From: Acidobacteriota bacterium
Lineage (GTDB): Bacteria; Acidobacteriota; Blastocatellia; UBA7656
Assembly: GCA_016201275.1 (NCBI GenBank)
Contig: JACQDB010000003.1
Location: 1-62,947 of the forward strand
Direction of reading: 5' to 3'
Length of the DNA: 62,947 nt
Each line of letters opens with the position of its first letter. The stretch's first letter is position 1. Below are positions 54,533 to 62,947 of the stretch, one piece after another. Position numbers and translations under genes: made by a program. A model generated the notes under the pieces. The model was given only the letters and a program-made list of their open reading frames with translations, ran no database searches and was not told the origin of the DNA.

Positions 54533-56527
54533 CTACTTCGGCACATCAAGCGCCGGGTTGCGCGTAAAGAAACCGCTCGGCATCAATTTGAAACTGGCTT
54601 TATGCACAGTCATCACTGGCCACTCTTCGGGGCGCGGAATGTGCGTCACGCCCAGGGTGTACCAAATTACCAGGTCCTGATTTTCGATGGGCCGATTGGC
54701 CTTCGTCCATTTCGGCAAGCCCTCGCCGCCTTTGCTCTGATTGATATAATCGCCCGCCGCGTAGAGTTCATCCGCTACGTAAGGCGTAGCCCACAGATGC
54801 GCGTTCATAAACCCGGCGCGTTTTCTGACCGACGAGGTAGGAGCGGCATAGGGCAGGGAGTTTTCACCCGGAAATAATAAATATCCAGTGGGTTCGCCCA
54901 GTGAATTTTTATGCGTTGGGTTGATGATTTTCCATTTGCGACTCGACGCCAGATTCAATTGCCGCTGCGCCTGCAATTCCGTTCGCAACACACTCTCGCG
55001 CATGGTGAAGGTGTTGTGATAGGGATTGTTTCGTCCCAAGGCATTCGCCTGGGTGTTCATTTCCACGACGCTGTTTGCCGTGCCATCCACATCGAAGTCC
55101 AGACGGAAATTGAAGAAGTGTTGATGATGCACGGCCTCAACATTGGGCGCGACTTTGTGGCCGTGGGCGCTGTCGTGCGCCGAATGATTTTCATCTTCAT
55201 CAATGCCACGCGCCGCCATGATGCCCGTCAGTTGTGCTTCCATTTCTAACACGCCGTCTTGATGAAAGACCCAGTTGAAACCGTATTCATAATTGCCTAC
55301 GTTGGCAAACCACGACAGCACCAACTCACGCGCCCGCCGCGATTCGTTATGCACGAAAGGGATCGTCGTGTAGTCCACGTGTTTCCACAACACGCCGCCA
55401 TCACGTTCATACAAGGCAACGGCGCGTGGCAAGGGCGTGGCCGTGCCATCGGGTTGCGCGAACAGCGCATTGAACAGCGTTGCATTTTCCGGGAAATCTA
55501 CTTTCGGTTCGAGCGACAAGGCCAACTGCCCGATGCCGTATTCGCCTTCATCAAACGCATTGCGGAAAAACCAACCGGACTTGGCGTCACCGTAAGGCAC
55601 AACCATTTCCGACAGCGCGGCGCGATAGAGGATCGAACGCAGCTTGCCATTATCTTCATAACCGACGGTGTGCAGCACTAAGCCTTCACGCGGGTGCATG
55701 GAAAAGCGAAAGCGCCAATTCTGCCAGCGTACTTCTTGCCCCGCTACGGTAAAGCTTGCGCCTGCCGGTTGCGTAATGTGCAACGGTTTGGGCGCTTCAC
55801 GCAGCTTGCCTATGGATTTCATGTCGAGTTCGCCGGTCTCTTTGGGAACCGTGACTACGCCTGTGTCTATGAGCTTAGACACTTTTTGGGTGTTCAAATT
55901 CACATAGGCGATGACGCCTTCAATCGGTCTGGCGTAGGAATTTCTGGTGCCGTCATTGAGATAAGAAACGGCGCAAGTGAGGCGCGCATCTTTGGCTTCC
56001 TCGGTGCCGAAAAAACCGACCGCCCAGGCATCCACCTGCACGGCCTTGAAGTTGGTGATGCCGCGTTTTCGCATCGCCGCCTGCCAGCGCGGGTCGCTGG
56101 TGACGATCTGCTGAGTGAGCAGATAATCTTCGACCATGAAACTCGGCTGCACCCCCGGCACAGCTTTCCACGACGCGAGGGTTTTTTTATTGAGGTCAAC
56201 GACCGCTTCAAAGGTTTGATTCGTGGCGCGTTCGTAGATGATGACGAAGGCTTCGCGGCGAAAGCGCTCGCCGGTGCGGAAATTCAAGACTTCGGCTTTT
56301 GGTGGCTCCTGCAAAGCGATCATTGGAAAGCGGCTGGCGTCGGTGACTTTGCCAGCGCTTTTCAAGACCGCAACGGTGGCGGCGATCTCCTCTTGGTTCA
56401 AAGGGTCGAGCGGATGTGTCGGGTAGCTTGCCGCCAGGATGCCATTCGCCGACAGCCCGAAAAAAACCACCAACAGCACAAGTTGGCGGCCACGAAATAG
56501 ACAAGGCACAAATTTACAAGTCATCAT
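54533..56527 (-). CDS. Copper amine oxidase
   Basis: The 664-residue secreted enzyme oxidises primary amines to aldehydes with release of ammonia and hydrogen peroxide, using copper and a topaquinone made from its own Tyr. The signal peptide is at about 13-33. NYEYG near residue 411 is the topaquinone site (consensus Asn-Tyr-Asp/Glu-Tyr). The likely catalytic base is in FRNAFDEGEYGIG. Copper ligands are in VHHQHFFNF (about 475) and the His of MTVHKASF near the C-terminus. The length matches bacterial members. The Thr/Ser usual three residues before the Asn is replaced by Asn. GGGGGAA precedes the ATG. Confidence 0.92.
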   Translation of the reverse strand: MMTCKFVPCLFRGRQLVLLVVFFGLSANGILAASYPTHPLDPLNQEEIAATVAVLKSAGKVTDASRFPMIALQEPPKAEVLNFRTGERFRREAFVIIYERATNQTFEAVVDLNKKTLASWKAVPGVQPSFMVEDYLLTQQIVTSDPRWQAAMRKRGITNFKAVQVDAWAVGFFGTEEAKDARLTCAVSYLNDGTRNSYARPIEGVIAYVNLNTQKVSKLIDTGVVTVPKETGELDMKSIGKLREAPKPLHITQPAGASFTVAGQEVRWQNWRFRFSMHPREGLVLHTVGYEDNGKLRSILYRAALSEMVVPYGDAKSGWFFRNAFDEGEYGIGQLALSLEPKVDFPENATLFNALFAQPDGTATPLPRAVALYERDGGVLWKHVDYTTIPFVHNESRRARELVLSWFANVGNYEYGFNWVFHQDGVLEMEAQLTGIMAARGIDEDENHSAHDSAHGHKVAPNVEAVHHQHFFNFRLDFDVDGTANSVVEMNTQANALGRNNPYHNTFTMRESVLRTELQAQRQLNLASSRKWKIINPTHKNSLGEPTGYLLFPGENSLPYAAPTSSVRKRAGFMNAHLWATPYVADELYAAGDYINQSKGGEGLPKWTKANRPIENQDLVIWYTLGVTHIPRPEEWPVMTVHKASFKLMPSGFFTRNPALDVPK

Positions 56528-56953
56528 TTAGTAGTTCCCCCGAGGTTTTATGAAACGCTGTAATGCCGCCGCAAAGGCTGCGACATTCTGCCGCATTCGT
56601 GATAAATTTCGACGGCTCAAATTTATCTGTGACGGCAACGAAACCGCTTTCTGCACCAACTGCTCCGCCTGCAATAAATTTATAAAAGCTCTATCCTGAT
56701 GTTTCTACGGAATTGACTTTGGCAGGGTAAGACTATACTATAAGTCCGCCTGGTTTACAGCCCCACACCCAATAATTTTGTGTTGTAAACGGTTGGGTAT
56801 CTTTCACAGCCCTTATCGAAAAAAATTTACACTGATAGCTAGATACGCTTTGAACCATCAGTGGTTTGGTATATTCGTGGGCCGTCTGCGGATAGAAAGC
56901 CAGCTAACGGGTACATCGTATCTGGCAAGGGAAAAACCTAATCTGAGGAGGAA
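56528..56953. other. Divergent intergenic region
   Basis: The 426-bp region between the amine oxidase and the small secreted protein should carry both promoters. It is A+T-rich near 56690-56830. I found no clear repeats, operators or RNA structure. Confidence 0.45.
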
Positions 56954-57436
56954 ATGATGAATACAATGATCAGTCGAATGCAGCGCTTCAGTGGTATAGG
57001 ATTAGAAATTGCTCTGGGAATATTTTTGTTATGGGTTTTTGTTGCGGCGCTGAATCCGCCAGCGGCGCACGCTGCGGGTGCCGCCTCAACAGCCGCGATC
57101 AAGGCCAACGCGGTACGCAGTTTGTTGGCGATTGCCGGAACGGTTTGCCTACAGGACGACTCGAATGGCAACTCCATTCAGTTTGAATCGGCAACCGGAA
57201 ACTACTGTTTTAGCACGGCTTCGGGATTAACCATTTCCGGCGTCGGCACGGTCAGCATCAAAGGCACGACCGTGACCTTGCAACACTTTGCTCCGGACCG
57301 TCGCGTCATTGCCTCTACCGATGAGTCGGTGAAAACCGGCAAAGCCTCGGCGCAATATTTCCCCAATGGCACGACCGTCTTCACCGTAGCAGACCGCAAT
57401 ACGACGGGCGATATCTGCACCTGTGCTAAACGATAA
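56954..57436 (+). CDS. Small secreted protein with a Cys-containing domain shared with 50807-52819
   Basis: The 160-residue protein has a hydrophobic N-terminal segment (about 15-40, ending AHAA). Residues 63-160 align with the last 95 residues of the beta-helix protein: CLQDD-S/T-N, TG-x-Y-x-F, GVG-x-V, H-(x)3-DRRV, SVK-x-G-x-AS, DR-x(6-7)-C-x-C. There is no other domain. AGGAGGAA stands just before two possible ATG codons. Function unknown; the conserved Cys suggest disulfides outside the cytoplasm. It is alone and faces repeat DNA downstream. Confidence 0.72.
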   Translation: MMNTMISRMQRFSGIGLEIALGIFLLWVFVAALNPPAAHAAGAASTAAIKANAVRSLLAIAGTVCLQDDSNGNSIQFESATGNYCFSTASGLTISGVGTVSIKGTTVTLQHFAPDRRVIASTDESVKTGKASAQYFPNGTTVFTVADRNTTGDICTCAKR

Positions 57437-57531
57437 TCGGTGCCGACTGCGCCAGCGATGGGCCGTGATTCATGCGGGTAGGCCAACGCTTGTAGCGTGT
57501 CGCTCGGTACGCGATAATCCACATCAATAGT

Positions 57532-57776
57532 AATTACCCAGCCTGTTTTGCCCCACAGGGGCGTAGGAGAGTAGCCAGTGCTGTAGGGAATGGAACCAAA
57601 GGCACTGAAATCAAGTTGGGCAAATTCTTCGCGCCCTGAAAGGGTGCAGGAGAGGCGATACGGCAAGCCTCCTGCACCCTTTCAGGGCGCGACCGTCAAA
57701 CCACTTTCGCCTTCCCGTGGCGTTACCACGGGCTACTCTCCTGTGCGCCTCCGGCGCAAACACTAATTCCCGTTGA
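57532..57776 (-). repeat. Composite dispersed repeat E, copy 2
   Basis: On the minus strand this has the same order of hairpin modules as 10890-11186: the GCGCCGGAGGCGC hairpin, CCCGTGG/CCACGGG, GACGGTCGCGC, CTCCTGCACCCTTTCAGGG and CAGCACTGGCTA. Two direct copies of GTTGAGCAGCGGTCTCTGA follow at about 57773 and 57828. The gap 57437-57914 has no gene. Confidence 0.7.
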
Positions 57777-57914
57777 GCAGCGGTCTCTGACTAAGAAGGG
57801 GAGAAAATATAATCCCATGATTCCTGTTGAGCAGCGGTCTCTGACCGCTGGCTTGGCTGTGCGCCGACGGCGCAACAACGAAGCGACCGGCAATGTTCAA
57901 CCAAGCTGGGTAGT

Positions 57915-58016
57915 TAGAGCGTGTCGCATCAATGGATGTTTTGTCCAGATATTGTGTGCGATGGTTTGACTATCTACAACATATGGGCGATTGCTGGAAT
58001 TCTGCGACACGCTCTA
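57915..58016 (+). mobile_element. MITE family A, copy 3
   Basis: The element begins GAGCGTGTCGCA and ends TGCGACACGCTC, with TA at both edges. Of the three copies it has the best-matched ends. It abuts the family D element at 58014. Confidence 0.8.
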
Positions 58017-58119
58017 TATGCGCGGCACCCCAAGATTCGGGGGATGAAACTTGGCGAGCCGCATGAATGTTCATCTCGTCGCGGCGCTCATACCGAATCT
58101 TGGGGTGCCGCGCATATAG
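58014..58119. mobile_element. TIR-bounded element, family D
   Basis: Two perfect 27-bp inverted repeats (58014-58040 and 58093-58119), starting CTATATGCGCGGCACC, enclose 52 bases. It shares its left TA with the end of MITE A3, so one inserted at the edge of the other. No gene is present. Confidence 0.75.
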
Positions 58120-58132
58120 TTACTATCAAGAA

Positions 58133-58165
58133 GGCTGGCAACGCTTGCCAGCCCTCCTCTTTTTC
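58133..58165 (+). terminator. Hairpin with T-rich tail
   Basis: GGCTGGCA (58133-58140) pairs with TGCCAGCC (58146-58153), then CTCCTCTTTTTCC follows. It points away from the O-antigen ligase-like gene and would stop plus-strand transcripts from the left. Confidence 0.6.
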
Positions 58166-58244
58166 CTGCACCGTGCCTGGGGCTTGAGGGTGCGCCTGCC
58201 TGAATACTTGTAGGTTGCCCAAAGAGGCGCTACTTGCTCGCCGG

Positions 58245-60641
58245 TCACTTTGGCAATCGGAGTTTTTGTTTGAGCGCGTCTATGCGTGCCGCTGTCGTGC
58301 TGGCGGTTTGCGGACTTTCGCGGGAAAAAATTTCCCATTCCCTAATTGCCTGCTCATAATCGCCCAACTTTTCATACAAGGTAGCCAGCAGTTGATGCCC
58401 AGGCGGACAACCATTCGCTGAACTTCTGATGGCGCGTTGCAGAAATTGCTTCGCTCTCTCGAATCGCCCTTTTTTTATGGCCTTTTTGCCACGCATCAAC
58501 CACTCTTGAATATCGCGTTCGGTGGCGGTCTGCTCGTCATGCGCCCGCGTCAAAAACGCCAGCACTGCGCCGGAAGACGGGAACCATCGCAACGCTTCTT
58601 CGCCTTCCTGAAGGGCTGCCGCTGGCGCGCCATTGGCCAGCAGCGCTTCGGCCATCATCAGGTGAGTGCTGAAAAACTTGTTGTCCCATTTCACCGCCTC
58701 CTCGGCATATTGTCGCAAGCGCGCTTTGTCGTTGGCATAGCGCGCCAGATAAGCGAGCAACACATAATTGGATTCCGGCGTCAGCGTATGCGTCAGCGCT
58801 TTTTCTCCGTGCCGCATAGCAGTTTCGGCGAGTGCGGAGAGGCGCTCCGGCGTGCGCTCGTCCGCCGCGTTTGCGGTCGGTGTTGAACCGGCCAGAGGTT
58901 GAACCCGATTGAGGTATTCGGATAACCCTTGAGCATAGAGATAATCATAAGCGTTGATCGGATTGATGCCGCGCACCGCTTGTTCGCCGTTTTTTTGTAA
59001 GCCCTCCAAATCTTTCGCCGTACTCGCCTGCAACGCACGCTTGATAGCCATATCGGTGCGCGTGGCATTGATGGCATACCAACCGGCAAATAGCATTGCG
59101 CCGATTGCTGCCAGCGCCAAGGCCCGCGCCGCTTGCCGCACGATTTTCTCTGACACCTTCGTGGGCGAAAAATTTTTTGTTTGCGGCGCTTCGGTTGATG
59201 CACTCGCTTGGCTGGCCTTTGCGTCGGTGCTCAGAGGCAGCGCGGCGTGGGCGTTTTCCTGCGCCGCGACCATCTTTGCGGTGATGACCGCAAGCGCCAT
59301 GAAAGCGAAGAAATATAGCCCGGTAGCGATTTGATCGTAGATGAAAAAATTGTGTACGCCTACCGCGACCAGCGACGACAGCATTCCCACGATGAGCAAA
59401 CGCAAACGCCGATTGGTAACGCGACGATACGAACGCCACAACAGACGGAAGGCCGATGCGATCAACGCGATATAAAAAATCGCGCCAAATAGTCCATAAG
59501 AAATGATGGCATCGAGATAAATATTGTGAGAACTTTCGTTGTTGTTTTGCGGTGCGTACAACGCCAGCTCCGTTGATTTATAGGCGAGGAAGGCTTTGCG
59601 AAAACCTTCCGGTCCGCAGCCGTTGAGAGCATAAGCGGGAACCATGTTGAGAGCGTCACGCCAGAGCAGCGTGCGGCCAGAGCCGGTCACGCCATCGGCG
59701 AAAACTGCACGAGCGAAAACGCTGTGACCGACCGGACTTACGGCGAAGATGGAAAACGCGACCGCAACGACGAGAACCAGCAAGGCCGCTTTGATGAGTT
59801 GGCGTCTCTCGAACCTGGGCAAATCGGTTGGCTCGCGTCTGAGCCACACGAAGGTAAGCAAACCAAAGATGGCACCAACCCACGCGCCGCGAGTGCCGCT
59901 CAACACGATAGCCAACACCGCAAGCGCTGTGGCGATCAGCGCCAGCCGATGACGGCGACCGGATGAGATCAGCGTCAGACTGACACCGAGCGGCGTGGTG
60001 TAGAGTAAAAATTTTCCCAGATAATTTGCATGACCTAGAGTGCCGGGTACACGCAAAATGTCGCCCTTTGGCGACGCGAAAAGATACGCCGACATCGGCA
60101 GAAACGGGTCTTTGCCGACCGCCTGCACCAGCGCATAAGCCGCCGTGAGCGTTGCCGTAAAAACCATCGCCCAGAGAATTTGCTCCAGGCGTTGCGGCTG
60201 GCGATGGCAGGCGAGGATCAAGCCGATCAAGCCGATCAAAAAGCCGCAGTAGGTAAGCCAGCCCATCTGTATGTCATAGCTGCCGAAAAATGATGTGCGC
60301 GGCGACACGCCGAAATAAGTGGCGAGCGCCAAGGTCAAAAGATAAAGCAGCGCTAGGGTGAGGTGCGAAGATTTCAGCGCCCGCAATTGCTCAAGCGGTT
60401 TTGCCGCAAAGCCCACCACCAGCGCCAGCAGCAAAATGATAATGGCCGTGCCGCAAACCAGCGCGATAAATTTGGGCTGCACAAAGGTGCTGTGAAAGGC
60501 CGTGCTGAACAGAAGCGGAACTATGATGAGCAGCCCCGCACACGCGAAGAAAAGTAGCGCCTGCAACCGGCTGCCCACGTCAGGCTCTGCGGGGGTTGCG
60601 GTTTGAGTTACAGTTTTTTTGTGAGTCGTTTTTTTCGTCAC
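58245..60641 (-). CDS. O-antigen ligase/polymerase-like membrane protein with TPR-like tail
   Basis: The 798-residue protein has about ten to eleven hydrophobic segments up to residue 460. The family block is GHANYLGKFL and LSGTRGAW (about residue 245), then a large loop with SSHNIYLDAI, as in Wzy/WaaL-type proteins that polymerise or ligate polysaccharide at the outer face of the inner membrane. From about residue 545 the chain is soluble and rich in helix-turn-helix repeats (AEEAVKWDNKFFSTHLMMAEALLANG), likely TPR. GTG 60641 is the start, with AAAGG upstream. It may act on glycans from the 11-24 kb locus. Confidence 0.85.
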   Translation of the reverse strand: MTKKTTHKKTVTQTATPAEPDVGSRLQALLFFACAGLLIIVPLLFSTAFHSTFVQPKFIALVCGTAIIILLLALVVGFAAKPLEQLRALKSSHLTLALLYLLTLALATYFGVSPRTSFFGSYDIQMGWLTYCGFLIGLIGLILACHRQPQRLEQILWAMVFTATLTAAYALVQAVGKDPFLPMSAYLFASPKGDILRVPGTLGHANYLGKFLLYTTPLGVSLTLISSGRRHRLALIATALAVLAIVLSGTRGAWVGAIFGLLTFVWLRREPTDLPRFERRQLIKAALLVLVVAVAFSIFAVSPVGHSVFARAVFADGVTGSGRTLLWRDALNMVPAYALNGCGPEGFRKAFLAYKSTELALYAPQNNNESSHNIYLDAIISYGLFGAIFYIALIASAFRLLWRSYRRVTNRRLRLLIVGMLSSLVAVGVHNFFIYDQIATGLYFFAFMALAVITAKMVAAQENAHAALPLSTDAKASQASASTEAPQTKNFSPTKVSEKIVRQAARALALAAIGAMLFAGWYAINATRTDMAIKRALQASTAKDLEGLQKNGEQAVRGINPINAYDYLYAQGLSEYLNRVQPLAGSTPTANAADERTPERLSALAETAMRHGEKALTHTLTPESNYVLLAYLARYANDKARLRQYAEEAVKWDNKFFSTHLMMAEALLANGAPAAALQEGEEALRWFPSSGAVLAFLTRAHDEQTATERDIQEWLMRGKKAIKKGRFERAKQFLQRAIRSSANGCPPGHQLLATLYEKLGDYEQAIREWEIFSRESPQTASTTAARIDALKQKLRLPK

Positions 60642-60762
60642 GTTGGCAGCCTTTGGGCAAATTTATTAGCGCAAAAATCACCTGGATGGTCTTGATCTGT
60701 AGAGCCTGTTGAGGCGAACAATGCCCGATAAATTAATCAACTCAAATCAATTTCGTCAATGG

Positions 60763-62601
60763 CTACCGGGTACGAATCCTCAAATGCGGCTTCTCGCGCA
60801 AATGCACAGTGATGTCAACGAAGCGCTCTTGATCGTCGAAGACGATCTCGAAGTTGTCTTTGGTGACGCGCTCAAAGCGCCCAAATCTGTTCAACCTATT
60901 TATACAGCCATCTATGTCACTCGGATGATACAAGGTAGCTGGATTCAAGCCTATTGTTTTGAAGACCAGATTATCTTTCACTGTTTCATTGCCAATAACC
61001 TCGACTCTGCGAAGGGTATAACCTTTGCCTCTATTGCCTGAATCAAGCGGCAGCAAGCGTCCCATCTTTGGCGCTTGAATTTCGCCGTGTTGGCGCAAAT
61101 ATTTCATGACGATTTCCGAGAGCAAGCCGCCCACATCCGTCTGTTTAGTCTGCAAAAAGGTATGATACAAATCGCCGCCTTGCGCTAAGAAGCTGTTGGT
61201 TGCCACGCGATAAACTCGTCTGTCATCAAGCGGCTCGCCGTTGATCTGCGCTTCAATCAGACGTTGCTTAACGGGTTGGCTCAAATCATAAATGGCCTTG
61301 AGTCCAGACACCTGAATCAGGCCGCGCTCTAATGAAAAGCCTTGCTCCAAAACCTCTTTGATTTGCGCGCCGGTCATTTCACAAACCACCAGCGAATTGA
61401 TAAACGGCAGAGCGTCCAGGACATTGCCATTCGTCACTTTGCCGGCGGGCAAATCGCCACGGAGTCCCCCGGCATTCGTCATCCCAACTTCTGCGCCGCT
61501 TTCTGCGCGTATCACATCCGCGACGAAATCACCAAGCGTTGATTCGCGGTTGTAATCGCGCACCAGTCGGGTCTGCAAACGTCCCATCACTTGGCCGATT
61601 TGTGGCGCAACTTGCTCTTTGTAACGCGCCAGCTTGGCGGCTACCTCGCGGTCAGGCGCGAACTTGGCGCTCCACACCTTCAACAATTCGCCTTGATGCC
61701 AAACGATTTTTTTACCTTTCACTTTCAACTTCAAATAGCCCAGCCGTGTGCCATAACCATAAGTCTGCACAATCAAGGTTCCGGTTTTAGGATGTATGTA
61801 AGGCGTCTCGATGCCGTGATGCGCGTGACCGCCTACGAATACGTCTATGCCTTCGACTTCACCGCATAGCCATCTGTCTTCGTCGAAATCGCGTTGCACT
61901 TCGGGGCGATTTTCGGCGTCGGTCTGCATAGGGCCGGTCTTGCCTTGATGCGCCAGCACAACAATCAAATCAACCTGCGGCTTCAATTCTTTGACCAACT
62001 CGCGGACGATGGGAAGGGGATCAAGAAAATTGAGATGGGTGATGCCCGAAGGCAAAGCGACGCTGCGCGCATCTTCGCCAATGATGCCGATAACACCTAA
62101 GCGAACGCCATTCTTTTCGAGAATCGTATAAGGACGAGCGTAGCGATGCGTCGTGCCTTGATAAAAAATATTCGCGCCCAGCACAGGGAAGGGAACTCTG
62201 TTCATCTGCTTTTCAAAGTTATCGCTGCCATAATCGAATTCGTGATTGCCTATGCACATGGCGTCATACTTCATGCTCATCATCATCTCCATGAGCGCTT
62301 CGCCTTTGGTCAAAAACGACAGTTGCCCGGTGAACATATCGCCAGTGTCGAATAGGAAAGTCGTCGGTTCGTGCTTGCGAATCTGCTTGATGTAGGTTGA
62401 TAGATACGCTGCGCCGCCAAGCCGTGGCGCGCCTTTCAACCAATAAGCCGGAATCGGATCAAAGGCGCTATGAAAATCGTTGGTGTAAAGAATCGTCACC
62501 TCACGAATTTGCCGCTCAGGTTTTTGCGCTTCAACCGCATAGACATTGAACAGTGCGAGCAGAAGGATTGCTGCGCGTAAGTGGTAAAAATTTTTTATCA
62601 T
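60763..62601 (-). CDS. 5'-nucleotidase/metallophosphoesterase with C-terminal POTRA-like domain
   Basis: The 612-residue protein has a signal peptide (about 1-26). The N-terminal metallophosphatase has YTNDFHSAFD, DTGDMFTGQ, IGNHEFDYG, VLAHQG and GGHAHHG, the metal ligands of the UshA/YfkN family. The C-terminal 5'-nucleotidase part has MTNAGGLRGD and QGGDLYHTF. The last 85 residues (528-612) do not belong to that family: RRVEVIGNETVKDNLVF, then INRLNRFGRFERV and VDITVHLREKP, which is the pattern of POTRA domains in BamA/Omp85 proteins. ATG 62601 has AGGGG upstream. It probably acts on nucleotides in the periplasm. Confidence 0.9.
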   Translation of the reverse strand: MIKNFYHLRAAILLLALFNVYAVEAQKPERQIREVTILYTNDFHSAFDPIPAYWLKGAPRLGGAAYLSTYIKQIRKHEPTTFLFDTGDMFTGQLSFLTKGEALMEMMMSMKYDAMCIGNHEFDYGSDNFEKQMNRVPFPVLGANIFYQGTTHRYARPYTILEKNGVRLGVIGIIGEDARSVALPSGITHLNFLDPLPIVRELVKELKPQVDLIVVLAHQGKTGPMQTDAENRPEVQRDFDEDRWLCGEVEGIDVFVGGHAHHGIETPYIHPKTGTLIVQTYGYGTRLGYLKLKVKGKKIVWHQGELLKVWSAKFAPDREVAAKLARYKEQVAPQIGQVMGRLQTRLVRDYNRESTLGDFVADVIRAESGAEVGMTNAGGLRGDLPAGKVTNGNVLDALPFINSLVVCEMTGAQIKEVLEQGFSLERGLIQVSGLKAIYDLSQPVKQRLIEAQINGEPLDDRRVYRVATNSFLAQGGDLYHTFLQTKQTDVGGLLSEIVMKYLRQHGEIQAPKMGRLLPLDSGNRGKGYTLRRVEVIGNETVKDNLVFKTIGLNPATLYHPSDIDGCINRLNRFGRFERVTKDNFEIVFDDQERFVDITVHLREKPHLRIRTR

Positions 62602-62639
62602 GGCATTGCCCCTGAAAATGAAATTATCTATCGCTGGTT

Positions 62640-62738
62640 TATAGCGGCTTCCAGATGTGTGCATTGGGTTGAGAGGCGGTCACAGACCGCCTCTCAACCA
62701 GCTGTCATGGGTCGTGGGCAAATGAAATTCGCTATATA
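62640..62738 (+). mobile_element. MITE family C, copy 3
   Basis: The element begins TATAGCGGCTTCCAGATG and ends ATTCGCTATATA, with a central GTTGAGAGGCGG/CCGCCTCTCAAC stem. It lies 39 bases upstream of the 5'-nucleotidase start, so it may affect that gene's promoter. Confidence 0.7.
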
Positions 62739-62776
62739 GCGATTTGCAGTCGGTTGCGACCCAATATCAGTAGCCC

Positions 62777-62823
62777 GACCGTGAGGGAGGGCTTGATTAC
62801 GCAGCCAGCCCTCCCTCACGGTC
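62777..62823. repeat. Perfect 17-bp hairpin
   Basis: GACCGTGAGGGAGGGCT (62777-62793) pairs exactly with 62807-62823. No T-run follows, so it is probably another dispersed palindrome. Confidence 0.65.
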
Positions 62824-62867
62824 TTACTTTTACCCATAAGTCAGAACTTCATCAACTGCGATAGTTT

Positions 62868-62947
62868 TTTAGCCCGCGAAGTGGGCGATAGCATATAGCC
62901 CAGTGCGTCAGCGCTGGGTAAATGCGAAACCATCTCTCGCTAGCCCG
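62868..62947 (-). repeat. Dispersed repeat H copy 2 (cut by window edge)
   Basis: On the minus strand it reads GGGCTAGCGAGAGATGG, then TACCCAGCGCTGACGCACTG and a CCCACTTCGCGGG hairpin, matching 775-864 apart from small gaps. Confidence 0.55.

Noticed and set aside
60709-61041. 110-residue plus-strand ORF
   Set aside because: It overlaps the POTRA-like end of the 5'-nucleotidase on the other strand and has no support of its own.

Overview
The window looks like a chromosomal segment of an Acidobacteriota bacterium, probably near Blastocatellia. The clues are an acidobacterial-type VWFA-related secreted protein, a 1220-residue Oar-like TonB-dependent receptor with an N-terminal carboxypeptidase-regulatory-like domain, and a DUF1800/DUF1501 gene pair. 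This placement is inference from gene content. I saw no rRNA, tRNA, CRISPR array or transposase gene.

Layout. 1-8230: a hairpin-repeat array, a small metallothionein, the DUF1800-DUF1501-VWFA group, and two secreted proteins on the minus strand, one with kinase-like motifs. 8229-9655: a 604-bp element made of hairpin repeats with perfect terminal inverted repeats, then a MITE. 9656-23905: a secreted beta-helix protein and a surface-polysaccharide locus with methyltransferases, glycosyltransferases (two are multi-domain fusions), a GT-C membrane transferase and WecB. 24539-29942: a single-domain response regulator converging on a very large hybrid histidine kinase. 30249-33911: the TonB-dependent receptor. 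34328-44835: a YtxH/DUF948-like pair, then ileS, lspA, lgt, rluD and guaA. An intact vapBC-like toxin-antitoxin pair lies between ileS and lspA, and a decayed brnTA pair lies between lgt and rluD. 44858-50648: a nonsense-mutated ORF cut by a MITE, a Ser/Thr kinase with transmembrane and ankyrin parts, a phage-like annealing protein, and a HAD phosphatase with a small membrane protein. 50807-62601: secreted and envelope proteins (beta-helix/HYR protein, DUF2911, copper amine oxidase, O-antigen ligase-like, 5'-nucleotidase with a POTRA-like tail).

The intergenic DNA is the most striking part. At least seven families of palindromic or TIR-bounded non-autonomous repeats occur, several flanked by TA as expected for IS630/Tc1-mariner-type movement. 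One has visibly truncated a gene. The genes point to a cell investing in surface glycans, protein secretion and envelope sensing. LspA and Lgt, encoded here, would process lipoproteins such as the one at 20587-21057, and the O-antigen ligase-like protein at 58245 could use the glycans built by the 11-24 kb locus.
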